From the NCBI GenBank assembly GCA_949752745.1, contig OX457027.1:92971725-93035724 (forward strand): a DNA stretch of 64,000 bases. Reading direction: 5' to 3'. Position 1 is the stretch's first letter. The number at the start of each line of letters is the position of its first letter. Below are positions 1 through 11,746 of this stretch, piece by piece. The translations under genes and the position numbers were made by a program. The stretch comes from Protula sp. h YS-2021. Taxonomy: Eukaryota > Annelida > Polychaeta > Sabellida > Serpulidae. A model generated the notes under the pieces. The model searched no databases. It saw only the letters and a list, made by a program, of their open reading frames with translations, and was not told the origin of the DNA.

Positions 1-369
1 CGTGCTAAGCCCTTTCTGTGGGATGCGGAAGAAATGTTTGCTTATTTAATTTAAAATTAGTGAAATAAAGTACTTCAGAGGTGTTTTAGAGAGCAGTGAA
101 AGATCTGACTCACTCAACTTTGATTCTATTTAATTTTAAGCACCTTCCGAGCTGGCTCAAAATCAGCCTGAATCTAGACTCATTTTGAGCCTAAGTATTG
201 CTTATTGAATGAGTGAAGTTCATACTTTGCTAAAATTTTGAGTTTGAGCCATATTACTGAAAACCGGCATAGTGCATCATCTACGAAACTCTAGTCATTG
301 ATCTTGGTTGATGCTGGGGGGGGGGGGGTCTTGGAAAACGGATGGGGCATAGAGGGTGGGAGTTCAGAC

Positions 370-558
370 TTGAGTAGATATGGAGTGAGAGTTAAGGGCT
401 TGAGTAGATATGGGGTGAGAGTTAATGGTTTGAGTAGATATGGAGTGAGAGTTAAGGGCTTGAATAGATATGGGGTAAGAGGTAAGGGCTTGAGTAGATA
501 TGGGGTGAAAGTTAAGGGCTTGAGTAGATATGGGGTGAGAGTTAAGGGCTTGAGTAGT
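370..558. repeat. 30-bp minisatellite, about 6 copies
   Basis: Six near-perfect 30-bp units start at 370, 400, 430, 460, 490 and 520, each beginning TTGAGTAGATATGG, followed by a broken seventh. A run of about eleven G lies just upstream at 318-329. Because 30 is a multiple of three, reading frames stay open on both strands, but the peptides are only period-10 repeats and I do not call a gene. Confidence 0.9.
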
Positions 559-844
559 AGGAACAATCATAAATTTTGCATATTTGTTATGAAACTAAAT
601 CTTGACCGATAAACTTGCTTCCAATCTGCTGTAAAAGGGTATGTATTGGTTTGAATTAATACGTCTTAACACTCCCAGGCCTAGAATTGCAAGAAACAGC
701 TTTATTTGTACATCTTGGTTATTTCTTGATGGAAGAATAAACTTTGACTTGACTTATTAAACTATCCTAGTAAATATTATCACAAGGAAACATATATTAG
801 TTTAATCTGTTCTCTGCTAAGAACTGTCCACAAAACTCAGTCCA

Positions 845-902
845 AAATAATAATAGTAATAAAGATAATAATAATAATAATAACGAAAATAATAATAATA
901 AT
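845..902. repeat. (AAT)n microsatellite, interrupted
   Basis: A run of AAT/ATA trinucleotides with a few substitutions. The rest of 560-1300 shows no gene-like signal that I can recognise. Confidence 0.8.
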
Positions 903-1299
903 GTTTCCGAGCAGTGCTTTCGCTTTATTTATTTTAACAGATGTGGGGTTGGAGGGTAAAGCAATAGTTTAAGGGGCACACCTAGTTTTGTAGCTACATC
1001 AAGAAAGTTACCTTTTCTTCAAGCCACACCTTGAAGCTTATCCTAATTCCATACAGTAACTTTTATCCCTTATACTTCAGATTGAAGTACATTTATGTAC
1101 TGCTGTGATTATAATTAGATGGGACCATGAAACTACACATGTATAATCGCAGTTATGATGAATTATTTCTGTTTTAATTGTTGGTTTTGCACATTTCTTA
1201 CAACGTGTAAAAGGTTTTCCTTGGGATCTTGTAATTAACTATGTTTTATGAGAGAACTTCAGTAGAATTATCAACTAAAAGGGGATGAGAGTGATGTTG

Positions 1300-1530
1300 T
1301 TTGCATGAATTTTATTTGTAAGGGGTTTTGTTTGCATGAGGATTTATTTGCATTGCAGATTGTTTACATAACGGTTTGTTTGTACGGGGATTTGCTTATT
1401 CTGAATGTTTTTGTGGTGTATGTTGTTTGTACTTAGATTTGACAGCAGATAGGTTGTTTGCACATGGGTTTGTTTGCACGGAGGTGGGGCTCTGAGTCTG
1501 CACATGAGTTTATTTGCACGGTGAACCGGA
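1300..1530. repeat. Degenerate GTTTGCATG/GTTTGCACGG tandem repeat 3' of the FREP gene
   Basis: The motif GTTTGCA(T/C)(G)A(G)GG recurs irregularly about every 20-30 bases. A shorter version lies at 8345-8440, in the same position downstream of the FREP copy of unit B. The repeat therefore belongs to the duplicated module. Confidence 0.6.
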
Positions 1531-1624
1531 AGAATTCTTCACGAACTAATAAATAATTTCAGTGCCACGTTTGAGAAGAAAAACAAATGACAACATTTAT
1601 ATTTGTGAGAGTATTTTAGCGGAT

Positions 1625-3484
1625 CTAGAGTGTGCGTATTTTCATTATTGTAGTTTTCAATGAATAATAATGTCCTCTGTATGGATCCCAATTCACGCCG
1701 TCAGCATAGCTGTCGTGTGCTCCTTCGTGATACAGCCCATTCAAGTTCGCAGCATGGCAGGCACTGTACCAAAATGCACCTTGGTACGCGATAGCACAGC
1801 TTTCTGAAGCGCGGTCATTGTCTCTGTCGCGTGTACTAAATTGTGCATTGTTGACAAAGGCCAGAGCGTCCCCTGCTGTACCACTATAGCCAGATACCCT
1901 CAGCATATAGTTAAGACTAGCGTCGCTGATTTGAAAGTAGTTATACAAGGCGTAGGCCCAATCATTGTCAAAGGTCTCCAGATAGACATGGAGTTGCACA
2001 GGAGAATGGGATGCAAGTCTTGCTAATTTTCTTAGGCCAAGCCAGTAATTGCCTGTAATATCTCCAAAACCTTCTTCATAATCAGCCCAATATCTGTAAC
2101 CAAGCACATTGTGATAACACAAACATTACAGGAAAGTCAAATATAATTGATAAGTCAAGGGAAACATAATAATATTTTGCAATTTTATACACTATTATAT
2201 TACTGAGAAAAGAATAAATTGACAATTATTGTAAGCTACTTAAGTGTTTCTGTATCTTAATAAAGCTGATAAGAGCCAAAAGGTTTTACCTGTAAAAATC
2301 GATGGAGGCATCGACACGGCGCTGAAAAACGGTCCATCCTGCTTGGTTAGAGCCATCAGTTCTGACCGGTTCCAGCTCACAGTAGACTTTAAATGTTTCT
2401 AAACTCATCCGATCACAAAACCACAAAATATTAAAAAAATGTGTCAAAATGAAATAAAAAGAAAATTGAAATACGCTGCAGATCTTTGTGATAATGTTTG
2501 GCCAATGATAGCAGAATGTGTCGCTGCGGCGGCAATTTTCTCAAAAGCAAATCGAATTTTCGTTCAATGTATAGACTTTGAAATGATAAAAACCATTAGA
2601 TGAGATTTAAAAATATTTGCCTATTATTCAAACACTTTAATAACTTCCTTCCGAATTAGTTTCCAGTTAGATGGATTTTTGTTTATATTTTCGCCTTTCG
2701 TAATTTTCTTTTACGTTTATTACAACCTAATGCGGTTCAAACGCCAAACAATGCAAGGAAATGCAAAGATCAAATCCGTTTTGTGTTTGACAGTTGCTAT
2801 ATAGAGCTATGAATACGGAAGGTACTGACCATGCATATCTGGTTTGATCAAATAAATTCCATCGTCTGTGTACCCGAGATCGTGAAGCTCTGTGCAACTT
2901 GTTGCAACTATGAAGAAAATATTGAAAATACTTATGTACATAAATGTCATTTCAATAAATATAAAATCATCTTTGATTTGTTTCAGATTTAGTTTCCATA
3001 ATTTATTAAGTGCTAATAATATGAATTATATATATGAAATGCTATGGCTTATTATCTAGATTTATGTCCAAAGATATTTTAGAATCAAGAGAACAGGTTA
3101 AATATATATTTCATTTTAAATAATTAGTTGGCAATAAAATGATTGAACTGTTGCCACACCTGGGCCATACTTAGTGTAAATAAATTCGGTTGGCTGTATG
3201 ACATAAGAAGACAATTCTCCGTCAATTGTTCCATCAACTATAAGATAGCACTGACGTCCATCATAGACCATGTGCGTACAGCCATCTTCTGTTACGCATG
3301 CACTCATACAGTGCAGTTCACTGGGCTGTATTAGATCATAACGCACTTGTGTCAGACCGGTTGTCTCATTGGTCACTTCTGCATACACCTTTTTATTGAA
3401 GAATGAATTCATCCTGGATTGAACAAGTCTTGTAATAAAAAGTATATAAAAGACTTTCTCAATATTTGGTGTCCAATCTTTCAT
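1625..3484 (-). CDS. Fibrinogen-related protein with N-terminal PAN/apple-like domain (FREP, unit A)
   Basis: Four exons in transcript order: 3484-3160, 2907-2830, 2398-2290, 2093-1625. All junctions are GT-AG and in phase; the sum is 981 nt, 326 residues plus stop. Residues about 50-100 hold four cysteines (59, 63, 69, 79) in a PAN/apple-like pattern. Residues about 112-326 are a complete fibrinogen C-terminal domain: SCTELHDLGY start, WTVFQRR, GFG..GNYWLGL, the calcium-site motif DRDND followed by SCA, and the terminal GVNWDPYRGHYYSLK block. By family knowledge such proteins are secreted or surface lectins that bind microbial glycans through this domain. The start ATG at 3484 is chosen because MKxWxxNIxKV is also readable in the unit B copy. 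It gives only a weak hydrophobic stretch, so an upstream signal-peptide exon could be missing. First gene of unit A. Confidence 0.85.
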
Positions 3485-3489
3485 AGTTG

Positions 3490-4405
3490 AAACGTCAGAT
3501 TTTCAAAACTTAACCCAAAATATAAATATTGTTATGGAAAATAACTGAAAAATTTTAATTTTCACAACAGGTAGTTAATACTTAATTTTGGGAAATGTGT
3601 GTGATAGCTTAAGCTTAAATTAATATGTTCTATTACATTTATCCGCCTGTTATAAACACCTTTCTCAATTGTTAATTATTCACAGAATAGTTAACTGTTC
3701 ATAATTGTATGTAAGTTTTGACATCCTTTGTTCTAAAGCAATGACTCTTCCCCAACAAAGCCCTTTCGTCAATATAATTAACGAGCAAACCGTGTATATC
3801 CCAGGCTAATCAATTCCTTCAGTTTGTACTGCTAACACAATGCGAGGTTGTTACCTTAGGGCACTAGAGTGATTTTGTAACAAAGTGCGAAAAGTAACAA
3901 AATTCAATAACTATTTTGTTTTAAAATATTTTTCTTTCGACACTTTATTTGGACACTTTAATACGCATACAATAGCTGTATTATTCTATGTCATCAAGGC
4001 ATTTGTTTAGCGACACCGTGGCAGCTACTAAGGACAATGATAAATATTTCTCCACTAAAAATAGGTCTGGACGTAAATGACAGCCCTGGTATCTGTAGGT
4101 TTTGGTTTTCCATACAATCAATCTGATGATACCTTGCAGAAGGACAATAATGTATCAGTGATGCTTCAACAGTGTCCTATTATTGGCTAATAGTAAGTCA
4201 CGATACGCTTTGTTACATAACTCAGTTGGTCTTGCAAATGCATTTTAAAGCAGCTTTTTTGATATTAATTTAAATTCTAAGATAAGATTATATTTGCGCT
4301 GTTTCTTTACCATATTACAAATCTCTGTTCTAAGCCAGTATAACTACAGTAAAGACGAATACGTCAAAAGCAAACTTATAAACTAAAACATTCATAAATG
4401 AAGCT
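3490..4405. other. Module spacer between FREP and TLR copy, unit A
   Basis: No gene is seen. About 3720-3900 aligns by eye with 10500-10690 and 24600-24730, and about 4195-4405 aligns with 10860-11070 and 24930-25200. This makes it duplicated spacer rather than unique sequence. Confidence 0.7.
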
Positions 4406-5640
4406 GCACGTATCAAGTAATAGATAAATAATAAGTCAACGATTGCCTTTTCGTGTTCATGGAGTGCATCCAAAGCAACTATAAATCCACAAACTTTAAT
4501 TTAAGTTGTTATTTATCAGATTAATAGCACGTAGAAACTTGAAGTGTGGCGCGATTTCATTTTTAGAAAGGTCAATGTCTTCGAGTAAGGGATTCTCTCG
4601 CTCTCTCTAAAGTAGATTAAGAGTTATTCCTCTCATGTAGCTGATCTCACACTTTATGTCTAATACCTCTAATTGGCTTACTTTATTCACAAAATGTAGA
4701 AATTGAGTGGATTGTCTTATTCGCGATTGCACATGCATTTTCTCGAAACTAATAAGTTGATTCGCTTCAAATTTTCAAACACAAATCTGCAACTTTTCTC
4801 CATGTTTCCCAGAATCCACATCTCGTTTCATTCAATAAATGTTTGCATTTCACTTATATTACAAGTCTCATATTCGCTCTGTCTTTCAGTTTTAACAAAA
4901 TAAAGTACCACACTGCCTCACGACCTATTTAACACTTGACAAGCCTTTGGCTTGCAAGAGTTATATGAATTTGTGCGAGCAGCCCTTCGTCCTTTTTTTT
5001 CTTCTTGACACTTTTTTCCGATTTTTTGTGTCTTCTTCTTCTCTGACACTATGAGCCCTAGGACCATGAAATTTGGGACTTATACAGAGCTTGATCTGAA
5101 CGTGTGCATGTCACTTTTTATTTTCGTTTTCGATTTCGTTTTCTTTGTTAAAACGCCATGTGAAAAGAGTGTATTTTTGCAAGTAAATGCAGTGCATTTA
5201 AAGTACATCACAGAACACAGTTGCTAAGCTTTGTGGGAGCTCTCACTGCGTAAATAGATAACACTGCGTATGCCTGATCAGTCAATCAAACCTTAAGTCA
5301 ACAAAAACCACACACAACTGCTCGGCTTATAAAACGTTTTCAAGCTGTGTTGTTTGCAATATATTATTCAAGAAATAACCCATTGAAGAAAGTATTTTTG
5401 TGTTTAATTTTGTCAAGTGTTTAACATATCGCTAGCGAAATAAGGTTCTAGTTTACCAATATCACTTACAATATTTGATATTGTTTTAGCAGTTCCATTG
5501 ATCCAAAGAGAGTCATGAGGCAGTGTGAACCTTTTCTTGAACATATCTAATGTTTTATTTTTGCTTTTTGGAAGTATACCATTCCTGTCGAAAGACTTCA
5601 AGTTGAAATCATCAAACATAGCAGTGTGTATAATTTAGAT
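4405..5640 (-). pseudogene. Toll-like receptor pseudogene, unit A (TIR exon and most LRRs deleted)
   Basis: Reading the minus strand from 5619, the N-terminus (MFDDFNLKSFDRNGILPKSK onward) matches the mature N-terminus of the TLRs at 14728 and 28839. It is interrupted at about 5440 by an inserted element (4933-5419). Sequence matching the early LRR region resumes at about 4610-4925. It then jumps directly to the last LRRs and part of the C-terminal cap at about 4430-4600. About 1 kb of the middle LRR region is missing. At about 4405 the sequence jumps to 3' spacer, so the TIR/transmembrane exon and intron are also gone. No product with receptor function is possible. Confidence 0.85.
4928..5424. 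mobile_element. Short non-autonomous DNA transposon (MITE-like), 487 bp
   Basis: CACTTGACAA at 4933-4942 is the exact inverse of TTGTCAAGTG at 5410-5419. Each end is flanked by TTTAA (4928-4932 and 5420-5424), consistent with a target-site duplication containing TTAA, as for piggyBac-type elements. The interior codes for nothing, and it lies inside the TLR pseudogene reading frame. Family assignment is inferred only from the target sequence. Confidence 0.7.
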
Positions 5641-6540
5641 TACATATGCATATACATATAAGTATGTACATTGAATAAAAAAAACGTATACTTGTTTTAT
5701 TCCCATGGCTGAGCTATGTCAAACGTAAGGTGCATAAAAATAAATAAGGCCTTTAAATGCTTTACCCTCTTAAGGTACATGCTATATTCTTCAGTCCTGA
5801 CTTCTGACTAGAACTCTTTAGCTTTTATTTAATTCTGCAACTATCTCTGCATCTTGGTAAAGAACCGTTTGTCTTTTGTATCGCTGGCCTTAATTGTGAT
5901 CTTTCATTACAGTATCACTTAAAAGATATCGTATCACTAAAAATTAGAAGATATCTTTCAAACATCAGTTTCTCAAATTACCACAACGGCTTTTCGATGA
6001 GTGATTTGTAGTTGCATATAATATTTTTTGTGAATTAAAATAATTCGAAAGTTTAATTAAATTAAATATTTCAAAAATTGGTTTTAATTGTACCGAATGA
6101 TCAGATGGTTTCCTTGAATAAGTTTAACAGTTAGAGTCAGAAGTCTATACTAAGAACTTTTTTATTTCTTCAAAACTGTGCAGTATATAAACTCTCACGA
6201 GGATTATGCATTGGACTAAAGATTACAAAAGTATTATCTTAGCGAGTTTTTATTCGTTACCGTTGAAGAGATTTTTCAATACACTTCATTTCTAAAATGC
6301 TAATGTGTAATATTTCGTCATAGCTCTTGTCTGAAATCTATTGAAATCTAAGTTTAGCAACCCATTTTTGTCTGCTCTGGCTGATAACACTGAGTGCGTG
6401 TTTATCTTGATCATAGATAACACATAGTACCCAGATTCTCATATGACAGTTACTTAGAGTCTTTCTTATTACAACACTTGTGATCTAAATGTATATGCTG
6501 TATTATGAGCACAGAATGCTACGCAAATATTTCTCCTTTT
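5640..6540. other. Spacer upstream of TLR pseudogene, unit A
   Basis: AT-rich, no gene. Blocks align with 14730-15640 and parts of 28840-29600, for example the GGCTGATAA-ACTGAGTG block at about 6378 (unit B at about 15440, unit C at about 29565). In units B and C this position holds the promoter side of the TLR genes. Confidence 0.6.
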
Positions 6541-7440
6541 ACAAACTATGCATATAGATCCAAGACAAGAGCGTCGCCTGCACATCCGCTGCACATCAGC
6601 ATGTAGTTAGGACCAGACTCATGCACAACCGATAAACATTATATGGTGCTATGCTACTATAGTGGAATGGCTCTTTATAGATCTGCAAAATATATAAATT
6701 AACATATTGCAAAATGTCAATTTGTGTAATTGAAAAAGTTAAATTACAATTAAATAATTGATGGTGCTGCAAAAAGCAGAAATATGGTCTTTGCCGCGAA
6801 TAAGAAGGAAAATATATGAATTGTAGTTTTGCCTTTTGCAATAAAATATACGATCAGTTTTTTAAACTATTTATATGTTATTTTGCTCTGTTGTAACTTA
6901 CTTCTTTGCAACAAAACATTTATTTGAGGTTTGCTAATGCTTTCATGTTCAATCTAGCATTTAGTTATATGGTTAGTTCAATTGAGTTCAGTCTACACTT
7001 CAGCTTAAAAAGTTCTTAAATGTTGCTCCTGACGTAATTTTCAAGTAAAAATTAGTTTTGGTTGCCAGTGAGTTGCATCAAGTCTATGAAACAACTTGTT
7101 TCAACATGCTTAACATACTCAGAAAATGCATACAATGACGTTGATAAATTTTAAAGTAATAATTTATTAATATTTTTATCATTTGTAGGTTATGAATAAA
7201 TTATGTCGGCTTCAGTGCATAAGAGGATCATTTCCCGACATTCATGTCAGGGAGTACTGATTGTTGTCACAGAACACATGGTGCCGTCTGCTTCGCAGGT
7301 GTGCTTAACAGTGTATCAACCTGACCAAAATCATAACGCGTTTGTGTAAGACTAATGTACTCTATTATGACTTCGTTGTATTCAATTTGATTAAAAAATA
7401 ATAAATCTAATCTCGAATGAGCGACTGACATAATTAAAAC
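6540..7440 (-). pseudogene. Decayed FREP copy, end of unit A
   Basis: Scattered matches to the exons of the intact FREP, in the same order and strand. About 6565-6625 matches the middle of the main fibrinogen exon. About 6765-6810 matches the WTVFQRR exon. About 7205-7400 matches the PAN-like exon, including the region around the CATAACGCG-TTGTGT segment. Frames are broken throughout. Confidence 0.65.
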
Positions 7441-7599
7441 TGGATAAATGTCTCAATTCATAGTTAAAATATGCTCGTCCATAATTCACAATGAATTCTT
7501 TATTTATATAGAGTTTGTATTAATTGATTAAAGCCTGGCTGTCTTAAGAAAATATAGTTACCATGCTGCTTAAATTCCGTGAACATCGTTTATTTAAAG

Positions 7600-8340
7600 T
7601 TTCTGATTTGCTCTTAACCATTACCGAAACGGTATCTCACCATATGTGTCCATGTCTTTTTTAAAACGGCCCCTAAACGCTGAATTCTTATTTAGAAATA
7701 ACTGTTCCTCCTCTCCATTTGAGCCAAACGCAGAGTGCAGTTCAGAGAAAATACCTTTTAGTAGGAAATGCAGAGTACTAAATGAAAATTGCCATTATTT
7801 TAACAGAAACCGGTATTAAGCGCTTTTACAAAATTAGCCCCAACCCCCCCCCCAAATTCCGTTCTTTTTGGATACGCATAGTAACAATTTTAATACCAGA
7901 TGCCGCCGCCTCCCCTCCCCCTTAGGCACATAAAACTAATCACTACTATGTATAACATTTCTATGTCGAAATTAACAAAACATAGGCGTAAATTTAATGA
8001 ATTCGTAGAAACCCATACCTTTCAATATCAAATGAATGGACTATTTTAGCATTGTTAAATATATGTTAAAATATTAAAGGTTTTGTTTAGTCTTGATGGT
8101 GTTTACGAGTTTACGAGATACGCAGAATATCAGCAAAGCTACAAACTGTCAGAGACAAAGAATGGAAGAATAGAAGATTCCATCTTCAACTGCTTGTAAT
8201 AACCATCCAAGCAGAAAGGCGCCACACCAAATGTTAATATCAATACACTTAAGCATTCAATAAGAGCATATTTTTATAGGATATTTTACCAAAAGAAGTT
8301 GGAATCACAACAACTTAAAAAAGGCAAAGACAAACATGCT
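7600..8340. other. Unit A/B junction spacer
   Basis: No gene. About 7640-7790 aligns with 17100-17240 and 30595-30725 (shared block around GGAGTGCAGTTCAG). About 8150-8200 aligns with 17440-17500. These blocks mark the module boundaries. C-rich runs lie at about 7845 and 7910. Confidence 0.6.
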
Positions 8341-8499
8341 TGTTGTATCCGAAATTGTTTGCATCGGGGTTGTTTGCATGAGGTTTGTTTGTAAGTTGGT
8401 CTATTTGCATGAAGTTTGTTTTTAGGGTGCTCTGCAGGAATTCTTCTCGAATCATTGAACGGTATCAGTGTCACGTCTTAAAAACAAATAACTGCTTAT

Positions 8500-10275
8500 G
8501 TTTGTATTTCAACGGATCTACAGCGTGTGTATTTTTATGAGTAATAATGTCCTCTATATGGCTCACAGCGACACCATCGGCATAACTGCTGTGCCCTCCT
8601 CCTCGGTACATCTCGTTCAAAGTGGCAAAATGGCAGACACTGTACCATAATACAACTTAGAACTCGGTAGCGCTCCTTGTTCCAACCCGTAGTCATTGTC
8701 TCTGCCGTGTGTATTAAAGTTTGTGTTGTTGACATGGGCCGGAGCGTCACTGTAACAAGATATCATCATTATGTAGCTAAGACCAGCATCGCTGAAAGTG
8801 GTTGTACAGGGGATAGGTGCAATCATTGTCATAGGTTTATAGATGCACAGTTGGCTGCACTGACGAATGGGAGACAAAACACGCTAATTTTCTTGTAATA
8901 TCTTCAAGGTCTTCGTTATAATCAGAACAATATCTTTAACGAAAAGATATTATAATAATCCAAGTATTTTGACAAATAGGTCAAATAATATCTGCCAGTC
9001 AATAGACAGATAGAAACTGATTTTAAAGAAAATAATCAGTAGACAATAATAATTATAGTGGTAAGTGTTAGCAAGAAGGGAACCATATAAGTTTCTAAAG
9101 TTTGCCTTTAATTTAAAAAGTGATAATGCGAGTATAATGGTTTTTACCTGTAAAAGTTGACGGAGACATAGAAGCTATGTTGAAGAAAACGGTCTTTCCC
9201 GCATAGGTAGAGCTGTCAGATCTGACCGAGTCCAGCGCACGGTAGACCTTAAACGTTACTAAAACACCAGGTCATAATATCGCGAAATAGATAAACTTGT
9301 GCAACGTAAGTGTAGCGAGTGAAATGAAAAGAAAGAACACTGAAATAAGTTACAGATACGCGTGGCCATTTTTGCCAAATGATGGCAGAATGTATTAGAA
9401 ATGAAAAATTTTTACTGAAGAAGCTAAATTAAGGCATTGCTACAAAATGTCTTACAGAAGATATTTATATCGTATTTATCAATACTAATGGATACAAAAT
9501 TGTAACTTATGTCGCTTTACTTCGATTAATGGTCACTTCTTTTACCTTTTTCATTTTTAATGCATATATAATATTATTCTATTTTGTAGATTTTTTATAA
9601 CGGTTATTGAGGACCACGTAAAGGTTCTACAATGAAAATAGTAAGGCAATGGTGTTTTCGGACCCTTTGAATAGATTTGTCGATTTGACACTATTTGGTG
9701 CTGTAATAAATTCGGAATAAATGATAAAAAATTCCAATGTCATTCAGTATTCACACTTTTAAAATATAAAGACTATGAACTAATTAGATTTAAGAAATAG
9801 TTTTGCTAACACCATAAAATTAAATGGTGTAAAATTTTGTTAATTTTTACCCCTTTTTATACGTTTATACCAGCCTAACCGTTTATACTGTCCATATGCC
9901 AAATAATGCAACGAAATTCAGAGAACAAATTCGCATGTTGTTTGACGGGTGTTACGCAGAAATATGGATATTGAAAACATTGACCACGTATGTATACATA
10001 AATGCTATTTTAATAACGACAAAATTATGTTTAATTTGTATTCAGATTTGTTTCATCTACGTTGGTATGCTAATATTATAAATAATATGCTATGGCTAGA
10101 AAGTCATGTCTAAAGTTATTTTATTGTCAAGTATGTAATTAAAACTTTAACATAGTTTTAATTTTTAAAAGTAAGTTGGTAATAAAATGATCTAAACTTG
10201 ATCTGTATTTAGTTTAAATAAATATAAAGGACTTTTGCAATATTTGATATCCAACTTTTCATAGTTAAAGCGTTA
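8500..10275 (-). pseudogene. FREP pseudogene, unit B
   Basis: Colinear with the intact FREP of unit A. The main fibrinogen exon (about 8540-8940) still shows NxRDND-like and PYRGHYYS residues, but in different frames. The second exon (about 9147-9255, donor GTAAAA kept) reads TFKVYRALDSVRSDSS, with the domain cysteine changed to arginine and the WTVFQRR motif lost. The PAN exon (about 10180-10265) is internally deleted but keeps a readable start MKSWISNIAKV. Frameshifts and lost cysteines make it non-functional. Confidence 0.8.
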
Positions 10276-10279
10276 GTCT

Positions 10280-11340
10280 CTCAAAATTGATCACAAAAAT
10301 AATGTTATGGTAAATAATGAAATAAATTTTTATTTTCTAACAGGTAGTGTTTGCATTTAATTTTGACAAACGTAAGTGATAGCTTACACATACATTAGTA
10401 TGTTTTTATTATATATATATCCCCTATTTGAAGCAAAACACATTTTTACCTGCTAAATAATTCACAAAACAGTTAACTGTTCCCAGCTATTGCATGCAAC
10501 TTTTGACAGCATATATTCTAAACTCCACAGTGAATCTCCTGCAACAAATCCCTTTCTCTGATATTAATTACGAGCATATTTTGTATATCCCAAATTCAAC
10601 AATTCATTCAGTTTTTAATGGTAACACACTGAAACGGTGTAGGGCGTTGGGCGCAGGAGTGATGGTGTGATAAAATAACAAAAGCAATCACCAAAGATTT
10701 TGTGAAAAACATGTTTTATAAAAAATACTGTAATACACATTAACTGTATTATCACTAGGATATTTATTTATTTAGTGAGACCCAGGCATCTACGAAAAAA
10801 AAACATGTTGTTGTTGAATTTTTGGTCCCCATCCTCTTAAAAATGTCTTATTGTTGACTCTTAGTAAGTGAAGTTATGCTTTATTACGTCACCCAGATGG
10901 AAATAAAACTGCATCTTAAAACAGGTACAACGTACTTTAAATTTAAATTAATAATATTTGCTTTATATTATTGTAATATGACAAATATATTAGGATATAT
11001 TAGCATTGTGTTATTGCAATATGACAAATATATTTCAAAACCAAGCTTACAAACCGAAACATTCATAAATGAAGCTCATTATATTAGAAAGGGCATTTGC
11101 TAAATTATTAAGGTCTTATTTTATTTAAATTAAATGTACACAATTTATTAGTCTGATAAATGTCAGCAAGAATCAGGCGCGGGAATGGAGAGCATCGGTC
11201 GCAGCTCCCGTTGTCTGTGAAATTCATTATCTTTATGTGCTTTACACATGTTTTTACTATAGATGGTTCTTGAACCACCCACCACTCTAAAACGTTTGGA
11301 AAGGTCACTAGTCAGTCTCTGAATAAGATGGTTAAAAAGT
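10280..11340. other. Module spacer, unit B
   Basis: No gene. Aligns in blocks with 3490-4400 (unit A) and 24600-25450 (unit C). Confidence 0.55.
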
Positions 11341-11600
11341 AATTCAACTAAATCTTATGTTCTATATTTGTAATTTATCTCAATATTATTGTGTAGGATG
11401 TAATTCACCTGAATCACATGATCTACAGATATAAATCTCCCAATCTAATGACCTACAAATGTATCTTACCCCAGTCTTATGGTCTACAAAGAAATGGATA
11501 TAAATCTTGTGGTCTACGATGTACATCACCCAAAGGTTCGTTCAGCAATATAATTCACCTAAATCTTGTGGTCTACAAATACAATTCAGTTGAATATTTT
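11340..11600. repeat. Degenerate ~30-bp repeat 3' of TLR, unit B
   Basis: Units of the form AATC-TATGGTCTACAAAT-AATTCACCT recur about eight times with many substitutions. A homologous array lies at 25460-25700, in the same position relative to the other TLR gene, so it predates that duplication. Confidence 0.65.
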
Positions 11601-11746
11601 GATCTAAACATGATCATCTTTCCCATATCGCCCAATCAACACATTTCGCTCTACTGAAATATTATGCGCATTTGCTGTATCAGCTGTAATTGACTCAATT
11701 AACGGTTCTTTGCACTTTTGTTTATTTGAGTTAATTTAGTTGAAAG

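Noticed and set aside
291..612. Open frames of 68-104 residues on both strands
   Set aside because: They are translations of the 30-bp minisatellite, whose period is a multiple of three; no start context or homology.
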